48,662 nt of DNA from Methanimicrococcus sp. OttesenSCG-928-J09 (lineage in GTDB: Archaea > Halobacteriota > Methanosarcinia > Methanosarcinales > Methanosarcinaceae), in contig JAJDHP010000005.1 of assembly GCA_030266245.1 (NCBI GenBank), forward strand, positions 1 through 48,662, in the 5' to 3' direction. Under the pieces are notes generated by a model that was not told where the DNA came from, made no database searches, and saw nothing but the letters and a program-made list of their open reading frames with translations. Each line of letters starts with the position of its first letter. The first letter of the stretch is position 1. A program made the position numbers and the translations under genes. Below are positions 1 to 8,311 of this stretch, one piece after another.

Positions 1-728
1 CAACTGTAACTTACAATCCAGGCTCAGGTGCATTCGCAGATGCAAATCCCAGAACAGAAATATTGACTTTGTCCGGCGGATCCGCAACTGTTCTAGGTAT
101 TGCAGAAAAACCAATACAGGCAACTTTTGTTTTCAGTAACTGGAATACTGCTGATGTTCCTCCTGCGAGTGTTGCACCTGGTATAACCACAGTTGACGAA
201 AATACAACATTCGCAGCTGTTTACGTTGCTGCGCAAGCAATAAATATTGATGGTACGACTGTTTATTCGACAGATTTAGCTCATACAATCTATGATGTAT
301 CAAGTGTGACTATTAACGCCGATTTTGCAGGTCTGAGTTTGTCCACGATACCTGACACAATTGCAACTGCTACCTATGATAGTACTGAAAACACTATCAC
401 ATTTGCTGTTGCTCCAAGTGGAGGGGACATATATAAAACAGAGTATTTCACAGATGTAACCTTCATTTTTAATAGCCCTGGTACATATACACCATCTACC
501 GTTGTTACCTCTGTCCTTTGTGAAGGTATGTTCATTGAAGGGTTCTCATATCCAAGCACAACGTTCGGCCTTCCTAAGGATTTATGGACTGATGAGTTTG
601 ATTCGTTAGGTGCTCCTCTAGGTTCAGGTACACTCGGGACTTTCGATGGTTGGTCTGATGCACTACCAACTGCTCAAGATCCTATTGTTATTACAACTAA
701 CATGGATCTGTATGCTATCTGGACTTAA
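1..728 (+). CDS. C-terminal part of a surface protein with InlB-like (Listeria-Bacteroides) repeats, 5'-truncated
   Basis: The reading frame is open from the left edge (codons from position 3) to TAA at 726-728, so only about 241 C-terminal residues are present. Two segments look like Listeria-Bacteroides (InlB B-type, beta-grasp) repeats: one at the edge (TVTYNPGSGAFADANPRT, then a WNTA stretch and TVDENTTFAAVY) and one at the end, which closes with the typical DLYAIWT. Such repeats occur in large secreted adhesin-like proteins of bacteria and of host-associated archaea. The composition is rich in Thr, Ser and Val and nearly free of Cys, as expected for an extracellular protein. No C-terminal membrane anchor or sorting signal is visible. 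The TTG at 63 is internal and is not a start. The repeat assignment is by eye; binding partner and full length are unknown. Confidence 0.8.
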   Translation, partial: TVTYNPGSGAFADANPRTEILTLSGGSATVLGIAEKPIQATFVFSNWNTADVPPASVAPGITTVDENTTFAAVYVAAQAINIDGTTVYSTDLAHTIYDVSSVTINADFAGLSLSTIPDTIATATYDSTENTITFAVAPSGGDIYKTEYFTDVTFIFNSPGTYTPSTVVTSVLCEGMFIEGFSYPSTTFGLPKDLWTDEFDSLGAPLGSGTLGTFDGWSDALPTAQDPIVITTNMDLYAIWT

Positions 729-735
729 ACATAGT

Positions 736-770
736 AAACGGGATTTTTCCCGTTTCTATTTTCTTTTTTT
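736..770 (+). terminator. Hairpin plus T-tract after the surface-protein gene
   Basis: AAACGGGA (736-743) pairs with the TCCCGTTT ending at 755, giving an 8-bp stem with a four-base T loop. It is followed by CTATTTTCTTTTTTT. It starts 7 bases after the stop codon. In archaea the T-tract alone may terminate; the hairpin makes this an unusually clear site. Confidence 0.6.
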
Positions 771-987
771 ATCTCGTTATTTTTTAATGTTTATATGAAC
801 AAATTCACCTTTAGGATGAAAGAAAAACCGTTTTCTTAAACAATTCATTTGAAAATTACTGGCTGAATGAAGTTTCTTCCGATTTTTTCATTTCTGATTT
901 TGATCCCTTTCTTCAAATCTAATCCGATAACAACAAGCGTCATCATTGATCGCATCATTTATTTCTTTGCTGATCATTTTATTTTTT

Positions 988-1302
988 ATGATAACTCAAA
1001 AAAAGCAATTTATTTTCGTTCTTGTCATCCTCTTGGCAATTATCGCTCTTGCCGGCTCAGGATGTCTTAAGAAAGACGATAATTCATCGGATGAAACAGA
1101 TAATGATACGGACAGTCTGGTTTTTTCCGCGAAATTCGGCACACAGCCGATAATACTTTGTGGTTCTGATCCTGAGGGCGAAAATCCGCGGTTTTACATG
1201 TATGTTCCGGCAAAAGAAGTTGAAGGAAACAATTTGGTTTTGACATTTAATAAAACGGCAGATGATATTTCCAAAAAGGTCATGATTAGAACAGCCATTT
1301 AA
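988..1302 (+). CDS. Small predicted lipoprotein of unknown function
   Basis: Encodes 104 residues from ATG at 988. An upstream in-frame ATG at 946 would put an extra hydrophobic stretch before the signal peptide, so 988 is preferred: it gives a short K-rich n-region (MITQKKQF), a hydrophobic core, and a lipobox AGSGC with the lipidated Cys at about residue 26. After the Cys comes an acidic linker (KKDDNSSDETDNDTD) and about 65 residues with no recognised domain. The protein is short for a surface lipoprotein and could be the remnant of a longer one. It lies alone, 260 bases after the previous gene. No function is proposed. Confidence 0.55.
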   Translation: MITQKKQFIFVLVILLAIIALAGSGCLKKDDNSSDETDNDTDSLVFSAKFGTQPIILCGSDPEGENPRFYMYVPAKEVEGNNLVLTFNKTADDISKKVMIRTAI

Positions 1303-1537
1303 ATTGAGCTGTAAATCCTTTGCTCGTATATGAAAAATCTATTGAAATTTCGTTTTAACATTCTTTGAGTTAAATCTTTTAAAACCATAAGATTGAATCT
1401 AATTCAAAATCGTGTTAGGGCGGATTAATCTTATTGGGATTGTTGAACTTGGAGTGTTTAAATTTATCTCTATTCTAATCATGACCCTTATTTTTTCAAA
1501 CATTTATTATTAATACAACCAATCCCTATTTTTTCGT

Positions 1538-3697
1538 ATGACAACACGAAAAACTTCTGTTTCTAACAATTCACCCTCCTCTCCAAAGAAAACATTCCAT
1601 TCAACCGAAATTAACTCTAACGATTTCGATTTTGAATATAATTCTGATCTTCAAATTCCAACTGACATAATCATCGCCGACACAAGCGCGGTCATTGACA
1701 GCGTCATTTCTGCTTCAATCAAAAACGAGAGATACCAACCAATTGAAAATGATGTCTTGACAGTCATTATTCCCGAGGCGGTTTTGGCGGAACTTGAAAA
1801 TCAGGCAGACAGCAAAAGAGAAACAGGAGTTTACGGGATTGACGAACTTCTTATTCTTCGGCAAATGGATGAGGAAGGACAGATTCAGCTGAAATTTGAA
1901 GGCAATCGACCGACAGTTCATCAAATCAGGGACGCAAAACTTGGAGAAGTGGACGCGCTGATCAGACAGACGGCAATGGATGCCGGCGGCCTCTTTGTCA
2001 CAGCCGATAAAGTACAGGCGATTGTGGGAAAAGCACGCGGCTTGGATGTTGATTATGTGCCGCCCGTTCTTCGCGAATCTGAGGCGGATATTTCGGGATT
2101 GGCGGTTCTTTCGTTTTTCGATGACCAAACCATGTCGGTTCACTTGAAAACAAATGTCATGCCGATGGCGAAGCGCGGTTCTGTCGGCGAAATGCGTTAC
2201 ATTCCGATTCGTGATGAATTATGTACGGCAGCAGAGCTGGAACACATCAAATCCGAATTGGTTCACTTTACAAAAATCGATTCCGAATCTTTCATCGAAA
2301 TGGAATATAGCGGCGCTTTGATTCTTCAAGTCCGTGACATGAGAATCGCAATCACCGAAGCGCCGTTTTCCGACGACTTTGAAATCACAATCGTTCGACC
2401 AATTGCCAACGTGGATTTCGATAAATATCAAGCGACTGACGTTCTCAAAGAACGTATTTTAGAACAGCGCGGCATTTTGATTGCCGGATCTCCCGGTGCC
2501 GGGAAGTCTACCTTTTCAGCCGCCGTCGCCAAATTCCTTCTTGAAAACGGCAACGTTGTCAAAACAATGGAATCTCCGCGCGATCTGCAGGTTCCGGTCG
2601 AAATTACGCAGTATGCGCCGCTGGAAGGCAAAATGGAAAATACAGCGGATTTACTGCTCCTCGTTCGTCCCGATTACACCATCTATGACGAAGTTCGAAA
2701 AACACAGGATTTCATGCTCTTTGCCGACATGCGTCTTGCCGGTGTCGGTATGATCGGCGTTGTTCACGCGACAAGAGCGATTGACGCCGTTCAAAGACTG
2801 ATCGGCAGAATCGAACTCGGTATCATTCCCCAAGTCGTCGACACGGTTATTTTCATCGACAAAGGACAAATCTCCAAAGTTTACGTTTTGGAATTTACTG
2901 TCAAAGTGCCGCACGGCATGATGGAAGCCGATTTGTCGCGTCCTGTCATTACCGTCAGCGACATCGCTTCCAAAAAGACGGAATTTGAAATTTACACTTA
3001 CGGCGAACAAGTCGTTGTCATGCCCGTCGGACCCGGCGGCGCAACATCAATGACAGAGAGAAAGCCATTCTGGGCGGAAACCGAAGCCAACCTCGCCGCC
3101 GAAATCGAGCGCTACGCTTCCGGGCCCTTCGAAGTCGAACTCGTTTCAGATACAAACGCTGTCGTCAAAGTCAAAAGCTCGGATAAAAAGAAAGTTATCG
3201 GCCGCGGCGGCGACACAATCAATAGAATCGAATCCCACACAGGACTCCGGATAGATGTCCGTGAAATGCCCGTTCAGTATTTCCACAGAAAAAAGAAAGA
3301 ACACGATTACGATTTTGATGATGACGGCGACGACCGCAGTGACAGCAGTCGCGGTACAGGATCCGGCAGAAAAAACCGCCGTTCTTCTCATTTCGACGAC
3401 TTTGATGAAATGTTTGACAGCGACAGTTACGGCTATGATACCTTTGAAGGCGGCGTTTCCGATTACGTCATCCCGATTTTTGAAAAGACGAAAAAGCACT
3501 TTATTCTCAAAGTGCCCGAACTTTCGGGAAAAGATGTTGACGTTTTTATTTCCGGAAAACCGTTCTTTAATGCGACTGTCGGCCGTACCGGCGAAATCAA
3601 ATTGAGAACCGATTCCGAATTGGTTGAAAAAATAAAAGACGGTTTCAGAAACGGTGAATTGATTGAAGTTCGACGCTCCAACGGGTCGGCAGAATAA
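1538..3697 (+). CDS. PIN domain / VirB11-like ATPase / KH domain protein
   Basis: The 719-residue protein has the three-part architecture of the archaeal PINc-type ATPase family (similar to MJ1533). The N-terminal PIN nuclease-like domain (about 44-175) opens with ADTSAVID and carries acidic residues further on (VDALIRQ, FVTADK). The central secretion-ATPase-type P-loop domain has Walker A GSPGAGKST at 317-325. A KH RNA-binding domain has VIGRGGDTI at 553-561, followed by an Asp/Ser/Arg-rich linker (about 585-630) and a small C-terminal beta-rich domain. The family is thought to act on RNA, but its substrate is not established. A TTTATTATT element at about 1502-1510 lies roughly 30 bases before the ATG, suggesting a very short leader. 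It converges on the ferredoxin-like gene with only 28 bases between the stops. Confidence 0.9.
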   Translation: MTTRKTSVSNNSPSSPKKTFHSTEINSNDFDFEYNSDLQIPTDIIIADTSAVIDSVISASIKNERYQPIENDVLTVIIPEAVLAELENQADSKRETGVYGIDELLILRQMDEEGQIQLKFEGNRPTVHQIRDAKLGEVDALIRQTAMDAGGLFVTADKVQAIVGKARGLDVDYVPPVLRESEADISGLAVLSFFDDQTMSVHLKTNVMPMAKRGSVGEMRYIPIRDELCTAAELEHIKSELVHFTKIDSESFIEMEYSGALILQVRDMRIAITEAPFSDDFEITIVRPIANVDFDKYQATDVLKERILEQRGILIAGSPGAGKSTFSAAVAKFLLENGNVVKTMESPRDLQVPVEITQYAPLEGKMENTADLLLLVRPDYTIYDEVRKTQDFMLFADMRLAGVGMIGVVHATRAIDAVQRLIGRIELGIIPQVVDTVIFIDKGQISKVYVLEFTVKVPHGMMEADLSRPVITVSDIASKKTEFEIYTYGEQVVVMPVGPGGATSMTERKPFWAETEANLAAEIERYASGPFEVELVSDTNAVVKVKSSDKKKVIGRGGDTINRIESHTGLRIDVREMPVQYFHRKKKEHDYDFDDDGDDRSDSSRGTGSGRKNRRSSHFDDFDEMFDSDSYGYDTFEGGVSDYVIPIFEKTKKHFILKVPELSGKDVDVFISGKPFFNATVGRTGEIKLRTDSELVEKIKDGFRNGELIEVRRSNGSAE

Positions 3698-3725
3698 CTG
3701 CCGTGCCGACATTTATTTTTTTAAA

Positions 3726-4184
3726 TCAATGAATCAACCGCGGCAAACACTTCGTACAAATCCAAGAATCCTGTCCGTCTTTTCGAACATTCATCAAATA
3801 AGCGTCTTCATCGGTTCTGCCGCACATAAAACAAACCGTGTCGCTGTTCATGACTGCGCCGTTTTCCAAATTGACTTCCGTGCTGCGTTTTTCCGATGTC
3901 TTCGTCTTCATATTGTTCATTTTGTGCATTTCATTCGCTTTTTCTTCATTAAACGCCAAAGCTTCTCTTTTTTCAATCGTCAGAGCACCGGTCGGACAAA
4001 TGTTAAGGCACGCGCCCATTCCATCACATAAGTCTTCTGAAATGACTTTCGCCTTGCCGTTGATGATTTCAATCGCGCCTTCGGCGCAGGGTGAAACACA
4101 TTCACCGCAGCCGTTGCAGAGTTCTTCATCAATTTTAACAATACTTCTGTAAACCTTCTTGCTCGAAGCCATACTTAATTCCAT
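3726..4184 (-). CDS. Ferredoxin-like Fe-S protein with C-terminal ClpX-type zinc finger
   Basis: Encodes 152 residues. The first [4Fe-4S] motif is complete (Cys23, 26, 29, 33 in [11 protein letters not shown]). The second is [11 protein letters not shown], in which the second Cys is replaced by Met56, leaving Cys53, 59 and 63, so this site may hold a [3Fe-4S] cluster or no stable cluster. After a charged linker, CFMC (117-120) and CTKC (142-145) are spaced as in the ClpX-type C4 zinc finger. The start at 4184 is preferred over the Met five codons in because GAGAGGG lies 4 bases before it. It is transcribed divergently from the DUF116 operon. It likely carries electrons for, or docks to, an unknown partner; the exact role is unknown. 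Confidence 0.8.
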   Translation of the reverse strand: MELSMASSKKVYRSIVKIDEELCNGCGECVSPCAEGAIEIINGKAKVISEDLCDGMGACLNICPTGALTIEKREALAFNEEKANEMHKMNNMKTKTSEKRSTEVNLENGAVMNSDTVCFMCGRTDEDAYLMNVRKDGQDSWICTKCLPRLIH

Positions 4185-4268
4185 TTTTCCCTCTCTTTGT
4201 TTATTTAGTTTGGTTTTTCATTTGTTTTTTATTATGTTCATTTTTCTTTTTTCAATAACGACTAATAA

Positions 4269-4280
4269 GTATATAAAAGA
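4269..4280 (-). promoter_or_regulatory. TATA box for the ferredoxin-like gene; rest of 4185-4487 is AT-rich spacer
   Basis: Read on the minus strand this is CTTTTATATAC, a near-ideal archaeal TATA box, predicting a start near 4244 and a leader of about 60 bases. On the plus strand TTTATAAAC at 4313-4321 is a weaker candidate for the DUF116 operon. The spacer is otherwise AT-rich and shows no gene or repeat. Confidence 0.5.
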
Positions 4281-4487
4281 TACTCTTTGTTCTTTTGTCT
4301 TTTTCCTAAATTTATAAACTTATTATCATTTTTTTTCATTTCTTTGAGAAATGATTTTATTAAATAACTCATTTTAGACTTTAGGATTTACAATTTCAAT
4401 CAAAAACGAAAATGTGTCAAAAACGTTTAATGAGGTCTTTACATCGCTTTTAATTACATACTTCTTGGAAAAATTGCTGTTTGGCTT

Positions 4488-5195
4488 TTGCTTTTTATAA
4501 TTATTTTTAATTTGCTGGCTCTGGCAATCGGTATTTACAGCATCCGCCATAAAAAAATTATTTTCCCGAAATTCGTTCTGTTCATGCTTTATTTATTTTA
4601 TTCGCCGGTCAAATGGTTTTTCTCGGCTTTTTCAATGAATGATTTGCTCGTTGACGAAATTCTCGTCGAAATTCAAAATTCTGTTTATTTGGAAAAATTC
4701 AAGGCGCAGACCGAACGAAAAGTCATTCTTCTGCCGCAATGTCTCAGAAGCAGTGATTGTCACGCCCGCTGCGATCCGCTGTACGGTTTTGTCTGTACCA
4801 AATGCGGCCGCTGCGACATCGGAAGCATCACAAAAGAAGCCGAACAGCGCGATTTCAAAGTCTTTGTCGTTCCCGGCAGTAGTTTTGTCAAGAAAATATT
4901 CAAAGAATACAGACCGACCTCCTGTATCGGCGTCGCCTGTCCGGTCGAGCTGAGCGAATCCATGCAAAAAACATCTGTTGTTCCGTCTCAAGGTGTTTAT
5001 CTGATTAATGACGGTTGTTTCGAAACAAAAGTCAATGTCTGCGATGTCGTTGAAAAAATGGAATTGGTTTCTCCCGTCAGCGAGACGGCCGATTTGAAAA
5101 TCAAAACGGTTACCTTATACGATTTTATAGACAATGAAAATGAAGAAACCGGGACTGAAATTGAAACTGAAACTGAAAACAAAGGAGGCCGCTGA
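4488..5195 (+). CDS. DUF116 family membrane-anchored Cys-rich protein (first of two)
   Basis: Encodes about 235 residues. The N-terminal 60 residues are hydrophobic with one or two membrane segments. The DUF116 domain follows with conserved Cys clusters: LPQCLRSSDCHARCDP, FVCTKCGRCDIG, then VPGSSFVKKIF, CIGVACPVEL and a final NDGCFET. The C-terminus is acidic and Thr/Glu-rich (TGTEIETETE). The Cys pattern suggests metal or Fe-S binding at the cytoplasmic membrane face, but the family has no established function. The start is uncertain: the frame opens after a TGA at 4431 and has no ATG before residue 33, so TTG at 4488 is the only early candidate and lacks a good ribosome-binding site. The next gene begins 2 bases after the stop, so the two are co-transcribed. 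Confidence 0.75.
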   Translation: MLFIIIFNLLALAIGIYSIRHKKIIFPKFVLFMLYLFYSPVKWFFSAFSMNDLLVDEILVEIQNSVYLEKFKAQTERKVILLPQCLRSSDCHARCDPLYGFVCTKCGRCDIGSITKEAEQRDFKVFVVPGSSFVKKIFKEYRPTSCIGVACPVELSESMQKTSVVPSQGVYLINDGCFETKVNVCDVVEKMELVSPVSETADLKIKTVTLYDFIDNENEETGTEIETETENKGGR

Positions 5196-5197
5196 TC

Positions 5198-5833
5198 ATG
5201 TATGACGAAGTTGGTCGTGTGATTGCTATTTGTTTGGTTTTATCTGTTATCTTTTTGTTTATCGCTCTTTATATTGGTCACACGCGCCTTCAGAAAAATG
5301 CGTTTTTCGCGTCTTATGCGTCCCGAACGCTGGATTTCTTCTATAAGCCGCTTCTTGCTGTTTATATGTTTATTTACAAAAGTCCCGACAAACTTCATGA
5401 AAAGATGGCTGTCATTAAAAACAATGCTCAGCGCAAGAAGTTTTCAAACACAAAGACCAGAATCGTTTTGGCGCCGCACTGCATGCGTCACATTGACTGC
5501 AAAGCGCGGACCACGAGAACCGGCATCCAGTGCACTTCCTGCGGAAAATGTAATTTCGCGAAAATCAAAACCCTTTCAGAAGAGCACGGCTATAAACTTT
5601 ATATCATTACAGGTTCCTCTTTCGTTAAGCACATTTTAAGACATCCCGATGCAAAAGGAACGGACGGCGTTCTTGCAATCGGCTGTTATTATGAAATTAA
5701 CAAAGGAATGCGTGAATTAAAGCGCAAGAAAATAATGACATACGGCGTCCCGCTGCTTACAAGCGGCTGCTACAACACGCAAATTGATTTGGAAGAATTT
5801 GAGAGACAATTGATTTATTTCGAGGGAAAATGA
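5198..5833 (+). CDS. DUF116 family membrane-anchored Cys-rich protein (second of two)
   Basis: Encodes 211 residues, a paralogue of the gene just upstream. It has an N-terminal membrane segment (about 8-28) and a second hydrophobic patch near 45-60. The DUF116 core carries LAPHCMRHIDCKA, CTSCGKCNFAK, ITGSSFVKHIL, AIGCYYEINKGM and SGCYNTQ. The Cys positions match the first copy except CIGVACPVE, which becomes AIGCYYE. GGAGG lies 9 bases before the ATG, inside the end of the preceding gene. The next gene overlaps by ATGA. Tandem paralogues kept together suggest a heterodimer or a division of labour; that is inference. The reaction is unknown. Confidence 0.85.
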   Translation: MYDEVGRVIAICLVLSVIFLFIALYIGHTRLQKNAFFASYASRTLDFFYKPLLAVYMFIYKSPDKLHEKMAVIKNNAQRKKFSNTKTRIVLAPHCMRHIDCKARTTRTGIQCTSCGKCNFAKIKTLSEEHGYKLYIITGSSFVKHILRHPDAKGTDGVLAIGCYYEINKGMRELKRKKIMTYGVPLLTSGCYNTQIDLEEFERQLIYFEGK

Positions 5834-6360
5834 TGACTGAAAAGAAGCACGGCTGCGGTTGCGATCACGAACATTCCGAACATGAACACATTCACGATCA
5901 TGAACACAATCATGGTCATACTCATGAACATGCTCACGCTCGCGGTTATGATAAACCGTTAATTGACGATGCCGATGATGATTGTTCCTGCGCTTGTTCT
6001 CATCATCCCGAAGACGAAGAATCCAAAAAAATCGTCACTCAAATGGTTTCGCAATTGGATGAAGTTATTGCCTTGTCTTCCGGTCCTGTTTACGGCGATT
6101 TTATCGCGAATGAATCCCTTCATCTTCGTTTGATTGAGCTTTTGGAAAAAGTGCAGGCGGCTTCTTTGTCGCTTCCCTCTGATTTCAAAATCCGTAAACC
6201 GAAAGCCGACTGGGAATTTTTAGAAACGCTGACAGAACAGATTATTCACCCGACATTCGGTATGAATCCCGAGACACTTTGGGATATTGTGCGTTTGGAA
6301 ATTCCACATCAGCATAAAATGCTGGGGATTATTATTAACGGCTGCAGTCACGAACATTAA
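5830..6360 (+). CDS. Histidine-rich putative metal-binding protein of the DUF116 operon
   Basis: Encodes 176 residues; the start ATG overlaps the upstream stop (ATGA), so translation is probably coupled. Residues 7-36 are dominated by His with Glu, Asp and Gly (HEHSEHEHIHDHEHNHGH), preceded by CGC and followed by CSCACSHH near 52-59. This resembles the metal-storage or delivery tails of HypB, SlyD and zinc-transport proteins. The remaining 110 residues form an unrecognised, probably helical domain ending in NGCSHEH. No signal peptide or membrane segment is seen, so it is likely cytoplasmic. Co-transcription with two Cys-rich DUF116 proteins suggests metal handling or cluster maturation (inference). 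Confidence 0.75.
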   Translation: MMTEKKHGCGCDHEHSEHEHIHDHEHNHGHTHEHAHARGYDKPLIDDADDDCSCACSHHPEDEESKKIVTQMVSQLDEVIALSSGPVYGDFIANESLHLRLIELLEKVQAASLSLPSDFKIRKPKADWEFLETLTEQIIHPTFGMNPETLWDIVRLEIPHQHKMLGIIINGCSHEH

Positions 6361-6413
6361 TCTTATTTTTTTGAATCTGAAGAAAAGAAATCATCGCTTT
6401 TTTAATTTTTTTT

Positions 6414-6591
6414 AAATTGGTGCGGCTCGCGCGCGGTAGCGGCAGCAATTGCTGCAAACGGAATCGGTAAGGTAGCTAACTGAAACGGCAACAGTAAGGT
6501 AGCTAACTGAAACGGCAGCGGCTGGTAGCAAACTGTAACGGCACCAGCAAGATAGCTGTAGTAATTAGTTTTGCGTTCGGTAGGTACATAT
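6414..6591 (+). repeat. Dispersed intergenic element, copy E1
   Basis: Starts with the family head AAATTGGTGCGGCTCGCGCG 54 bases after the upstream stop. It continues with internal degenerate repeats built on AACGGCAACAGTAAGGTAGC and ends with the family tail TAGTTTTGCGTTCGGTAGGT followed by ACATAT. No gene is seen in it. See the finding on this family for the other copies. Confidence 0.8.
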
Positions 6592-6657
6592 AATTATAAA
6601 AATTAATGAAAAAACCGGACATGGAGGGCAAATATCTTAATTTAGATATGTCATTTC

Positions 6658-6883
6658 ATTGAATTATTCGTCCGAATCCGCAACCTCAATTTTGCTCGCT
6701 GCGCTCGGCAAAATCTCGTTTTGCGGTCGTTTTTGAACTTTTATCATTTCAATAAAACCAAACATCCGTTTTTTACAAATCACTCAAACCCGAACTCCGT
6801 TTTTCTCATAATCATAAAATGAAACGGGAGTTCGGTTTTTATCAAATTGAAGAAAACCGATGTTTCATTTTTATCAAAAATAA
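6658..6883. repeat. 224-bp structured repeat, copy A (flanks RNase P RNA)
   Basis: A near-copy lies at 7412-7634 in the same orientation, on the other side of rnpB. At 6678-6726 CCGCAA pairs with TTGCGG and, nested inside, TTTTGC pairs with GCAAAA around the loop TCGCTGCGCTCG. At 6760-6865 there is a second long imperfect hairpin, from AAACATCCG to CGATGTTT, with CCGAACTCCGTTT near its apex. Because rnpB is transcribed leftward, the second hairpin and the T-rich stretch before it may end the rnpB transcript. Confidence 0.8.
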
Positions 6884-6902
6884 ACAAAAATAGAAAATTT
6901 TA

Positions 6903-7273
6903 ACGCGGGTCCGGCGAGTAAGCTCCCTTCTGTTTTCTGTACTCTCAAAGAACATTCTTATCTTTGATTCATCAATAAAATTGAATTTTATGAAATGTAC
7001 GACGGCATTCGGCTTTGCGTCTTTTAACTCGGGCGCGCTTTCAAATCGAACGCGTTCTCCCGAAACAACTTGCACCTGCGGGGTTTTACCGTTGCATCCG
7101 TGCGCCGTGCGTCTCCGTTCTTCACTTCATCGCTGACACGGCCCGGTATCGTTTCTGTGCCATAGCCTTGACTCTCGCCAAATGTTCTTTACAAACATCC
7201 GCAAATCTGAAAGAGGGTGGGGAGACTTTCCTCAGGAAATTGAATTCCCGCAGCCGCCCTGCCGCTCCCGCGT
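6903..7273 (-). ncRNA. rnpB: RNase P RNA (archaeal type)
   Basis: Read on the minus strand, the conserved elements appear in order: GAGGAAAGTCTCCCCACC near the 5' end (CR-I), CAGAAACGATACCGG (CR-II/III region), GGTAAAACCCCGCAGG (CR-IV region) and ACAGAAGGGAGCTTAC (CR-V). The ends pair to make helix P1: ACGCGGG at the 5' end (7273 down to 7267) with CCCGCGT at the 3' end (6909 down to 6903), giving about 371 nt. This is the ribozyme subunit that removes tRNA 5' leaders. A TATA box sits about 27 bases upstream and a T-rich tract follows the 3' end. Two open frames overlapping it are spurious. The exact ends are inferred from P1 pairing. Confidence 0.93.
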
Positions 7274-7295
7274 CAGTTTGAAAAAAGGTCGGCGT

Positions 7296-7305
7296 GATAT
7301 TTAAG
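7296..7305 (-). promoter_or_regulatory. TATA box of the RNase P RNA gene
   Basis: On the minus strand this reads CTTAAATATC. It is centred about 27 bases upstream of the inferred RNA 5' end at 7273, the standard archaeal spacing. Confidence 0.6.
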
Positions 7306-7411
7306 AATTCTCTTTTGAGTTTTTTTAATTTATATAATCAATAATTTTTGGAATGGCAAATGACAGCAATAGCAGAAATAATAAACGAACTGAACTGTTA
7401 ATTGTAGTTTT

Positions 7412-7634
7412 ATTGAATTATAGGGCGAATCCGCAACCTCAATTTCGCTCGCTGCGCTCACGAAATCTCGTTTTGCGGTCGTGTTTGGACTTTTATTTAT
7501 TACAAAAGACAAACATCCGGTTTTAATTAAATCACTCAAAACCGAACTCCGTTTTCATTGAGTTTGACATTGAAAAGATGGAGTTCGTTTTTCATTAAAT
7601 TGAAGAAAAATGATGTTTCTTTTTGAAAAAATAA
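7412..7634. repeat. 224-bp structured repeat, copy B (flanks RNase P RNA)
   Basis: Direct copy of 6658-6883. The outer stem CCGCAA/TTGCGG (7431-7478) is identical to copy A. The inner stem is TTTCG/CGAAA where copy A has TTTTGC/GCAAAA, so both arms changed together. The downstream long hairpin (AAACATCC to GATGTTT) and its inner CGAACTCC/GGAGTTCG are kept. It lies just upstream of the rnpB promoter and just past the 3' end of trm56, so it may separate the two leftward transcripts. Confidence 0.8.
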
Positions 7635-7704
7635 AATGAAAAGTAAAAATGAAATGTTTAATCAAAAAAAAACAATAGTAAAGTAAAGAACTAATCAAAA
7701 ATGG

Positions 7705-8262
7705 TCAGCTGTCCTGTTTATTCTTCTCTTTCAATTCATCATCATGAATGACTTTCTTTCCTTTCGCCATCGGCACCACCGTCAATTCCGCGTTTTCAAA
7801 TGGGACGGTCAGCGGATCTGTTTCGGCGATTCTGTCCATCGTAATCGCAAGCGCCGCCACTTCCGAGTGAGGCTGGTTGCCGACAGCAACATTCCAGTCC
7901 GACAACTCATAGATTTCGCCGGGGACTTTTTCGGCGCCGACAACAATCATCAGTTTATCCGCTTTTTTCAGCTCGGGAACAGCATCCGGCAAATTAATGC
8001 CGTACATGGAAAGATGACAGACTTTGCCGCCCTCTTCCTGCCATTTTTTGATTTCACGAATCATATGAACATCATTTTTGACAAAAAAGTCGCCGCCCCA
8101 GCGCGTTGTCATTTCAATAATGTTGTCTGTGATCTTTTGATCGTTTGATGCAAGCAGCATGCCTTTCGCGCCGAGCGCGCGGGCTGTCAAACCAACGTGC
8201 GTTGTAATTCTTTTATCTCTTTCCGGACGGTGACCAAGTCTTAAAACAACAATTTCCTTCAT
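7705..8262 (-). CDS. trm56: tRNA (cytidine(56)-2'-O)-methyltransferase (aTrm56)
   Basis: The 185-residue protein matches the archaeal Trm56 family, which methylates the 2'-OH of C56 in the T-loop of tRNAs using S-adenosylmethionine. Family signatures are visible: VLRLGHRPERDKRITTHVGL at the N-terminus, then RWGGDFFV and HLSMYGINLPD. The C-terminal knot of the SPOUT fold carries VVGAEKVPGEIYELSDWNVA followed by VGNQPHSEVAALAI. The length is normal for the family. The C-terminal KEKNKQDS tail is polar and probably disordered. It is a single gene; the next gene downstream on this strand is rnpB, beyond repeat B. Confidence 0.95.
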   Translation of the reverse strand: MKEIVVLRLGHRPERDKRITTHVGLTARALGAKGMLLASNDQKITDNIIEMTTRWGGDFFVKNDVHMIREIKKWQEEGGKVCHLSMYGINLPDAVPELKKADKLMIVVGAEKVPGEIYELSDWNVAVGNQPHSEVAALAITMDRIAETDPLTVPFENAELTVVPMAKGKKVIHDDELKEKNKQDS

Positions 8263-8311
8263 TTGCGCGGCACTCTCTTATTTTATGGGTGATGTTTTCA
8301 TTTTGTTTTCC

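Noticed and set aside
867-1070. 67-codon open frame overlapping the lipoprotein start
   Set aside because: It is out of frame with the lipoprotein and has no features of its own beyond a hydrophobic stretch.
7015-7281. 88-codon open frame, and a 77-codon one at 6842-7075
   Set aside because: Both overlie the RNase P RNA, whose conserved elements are unmistakable.
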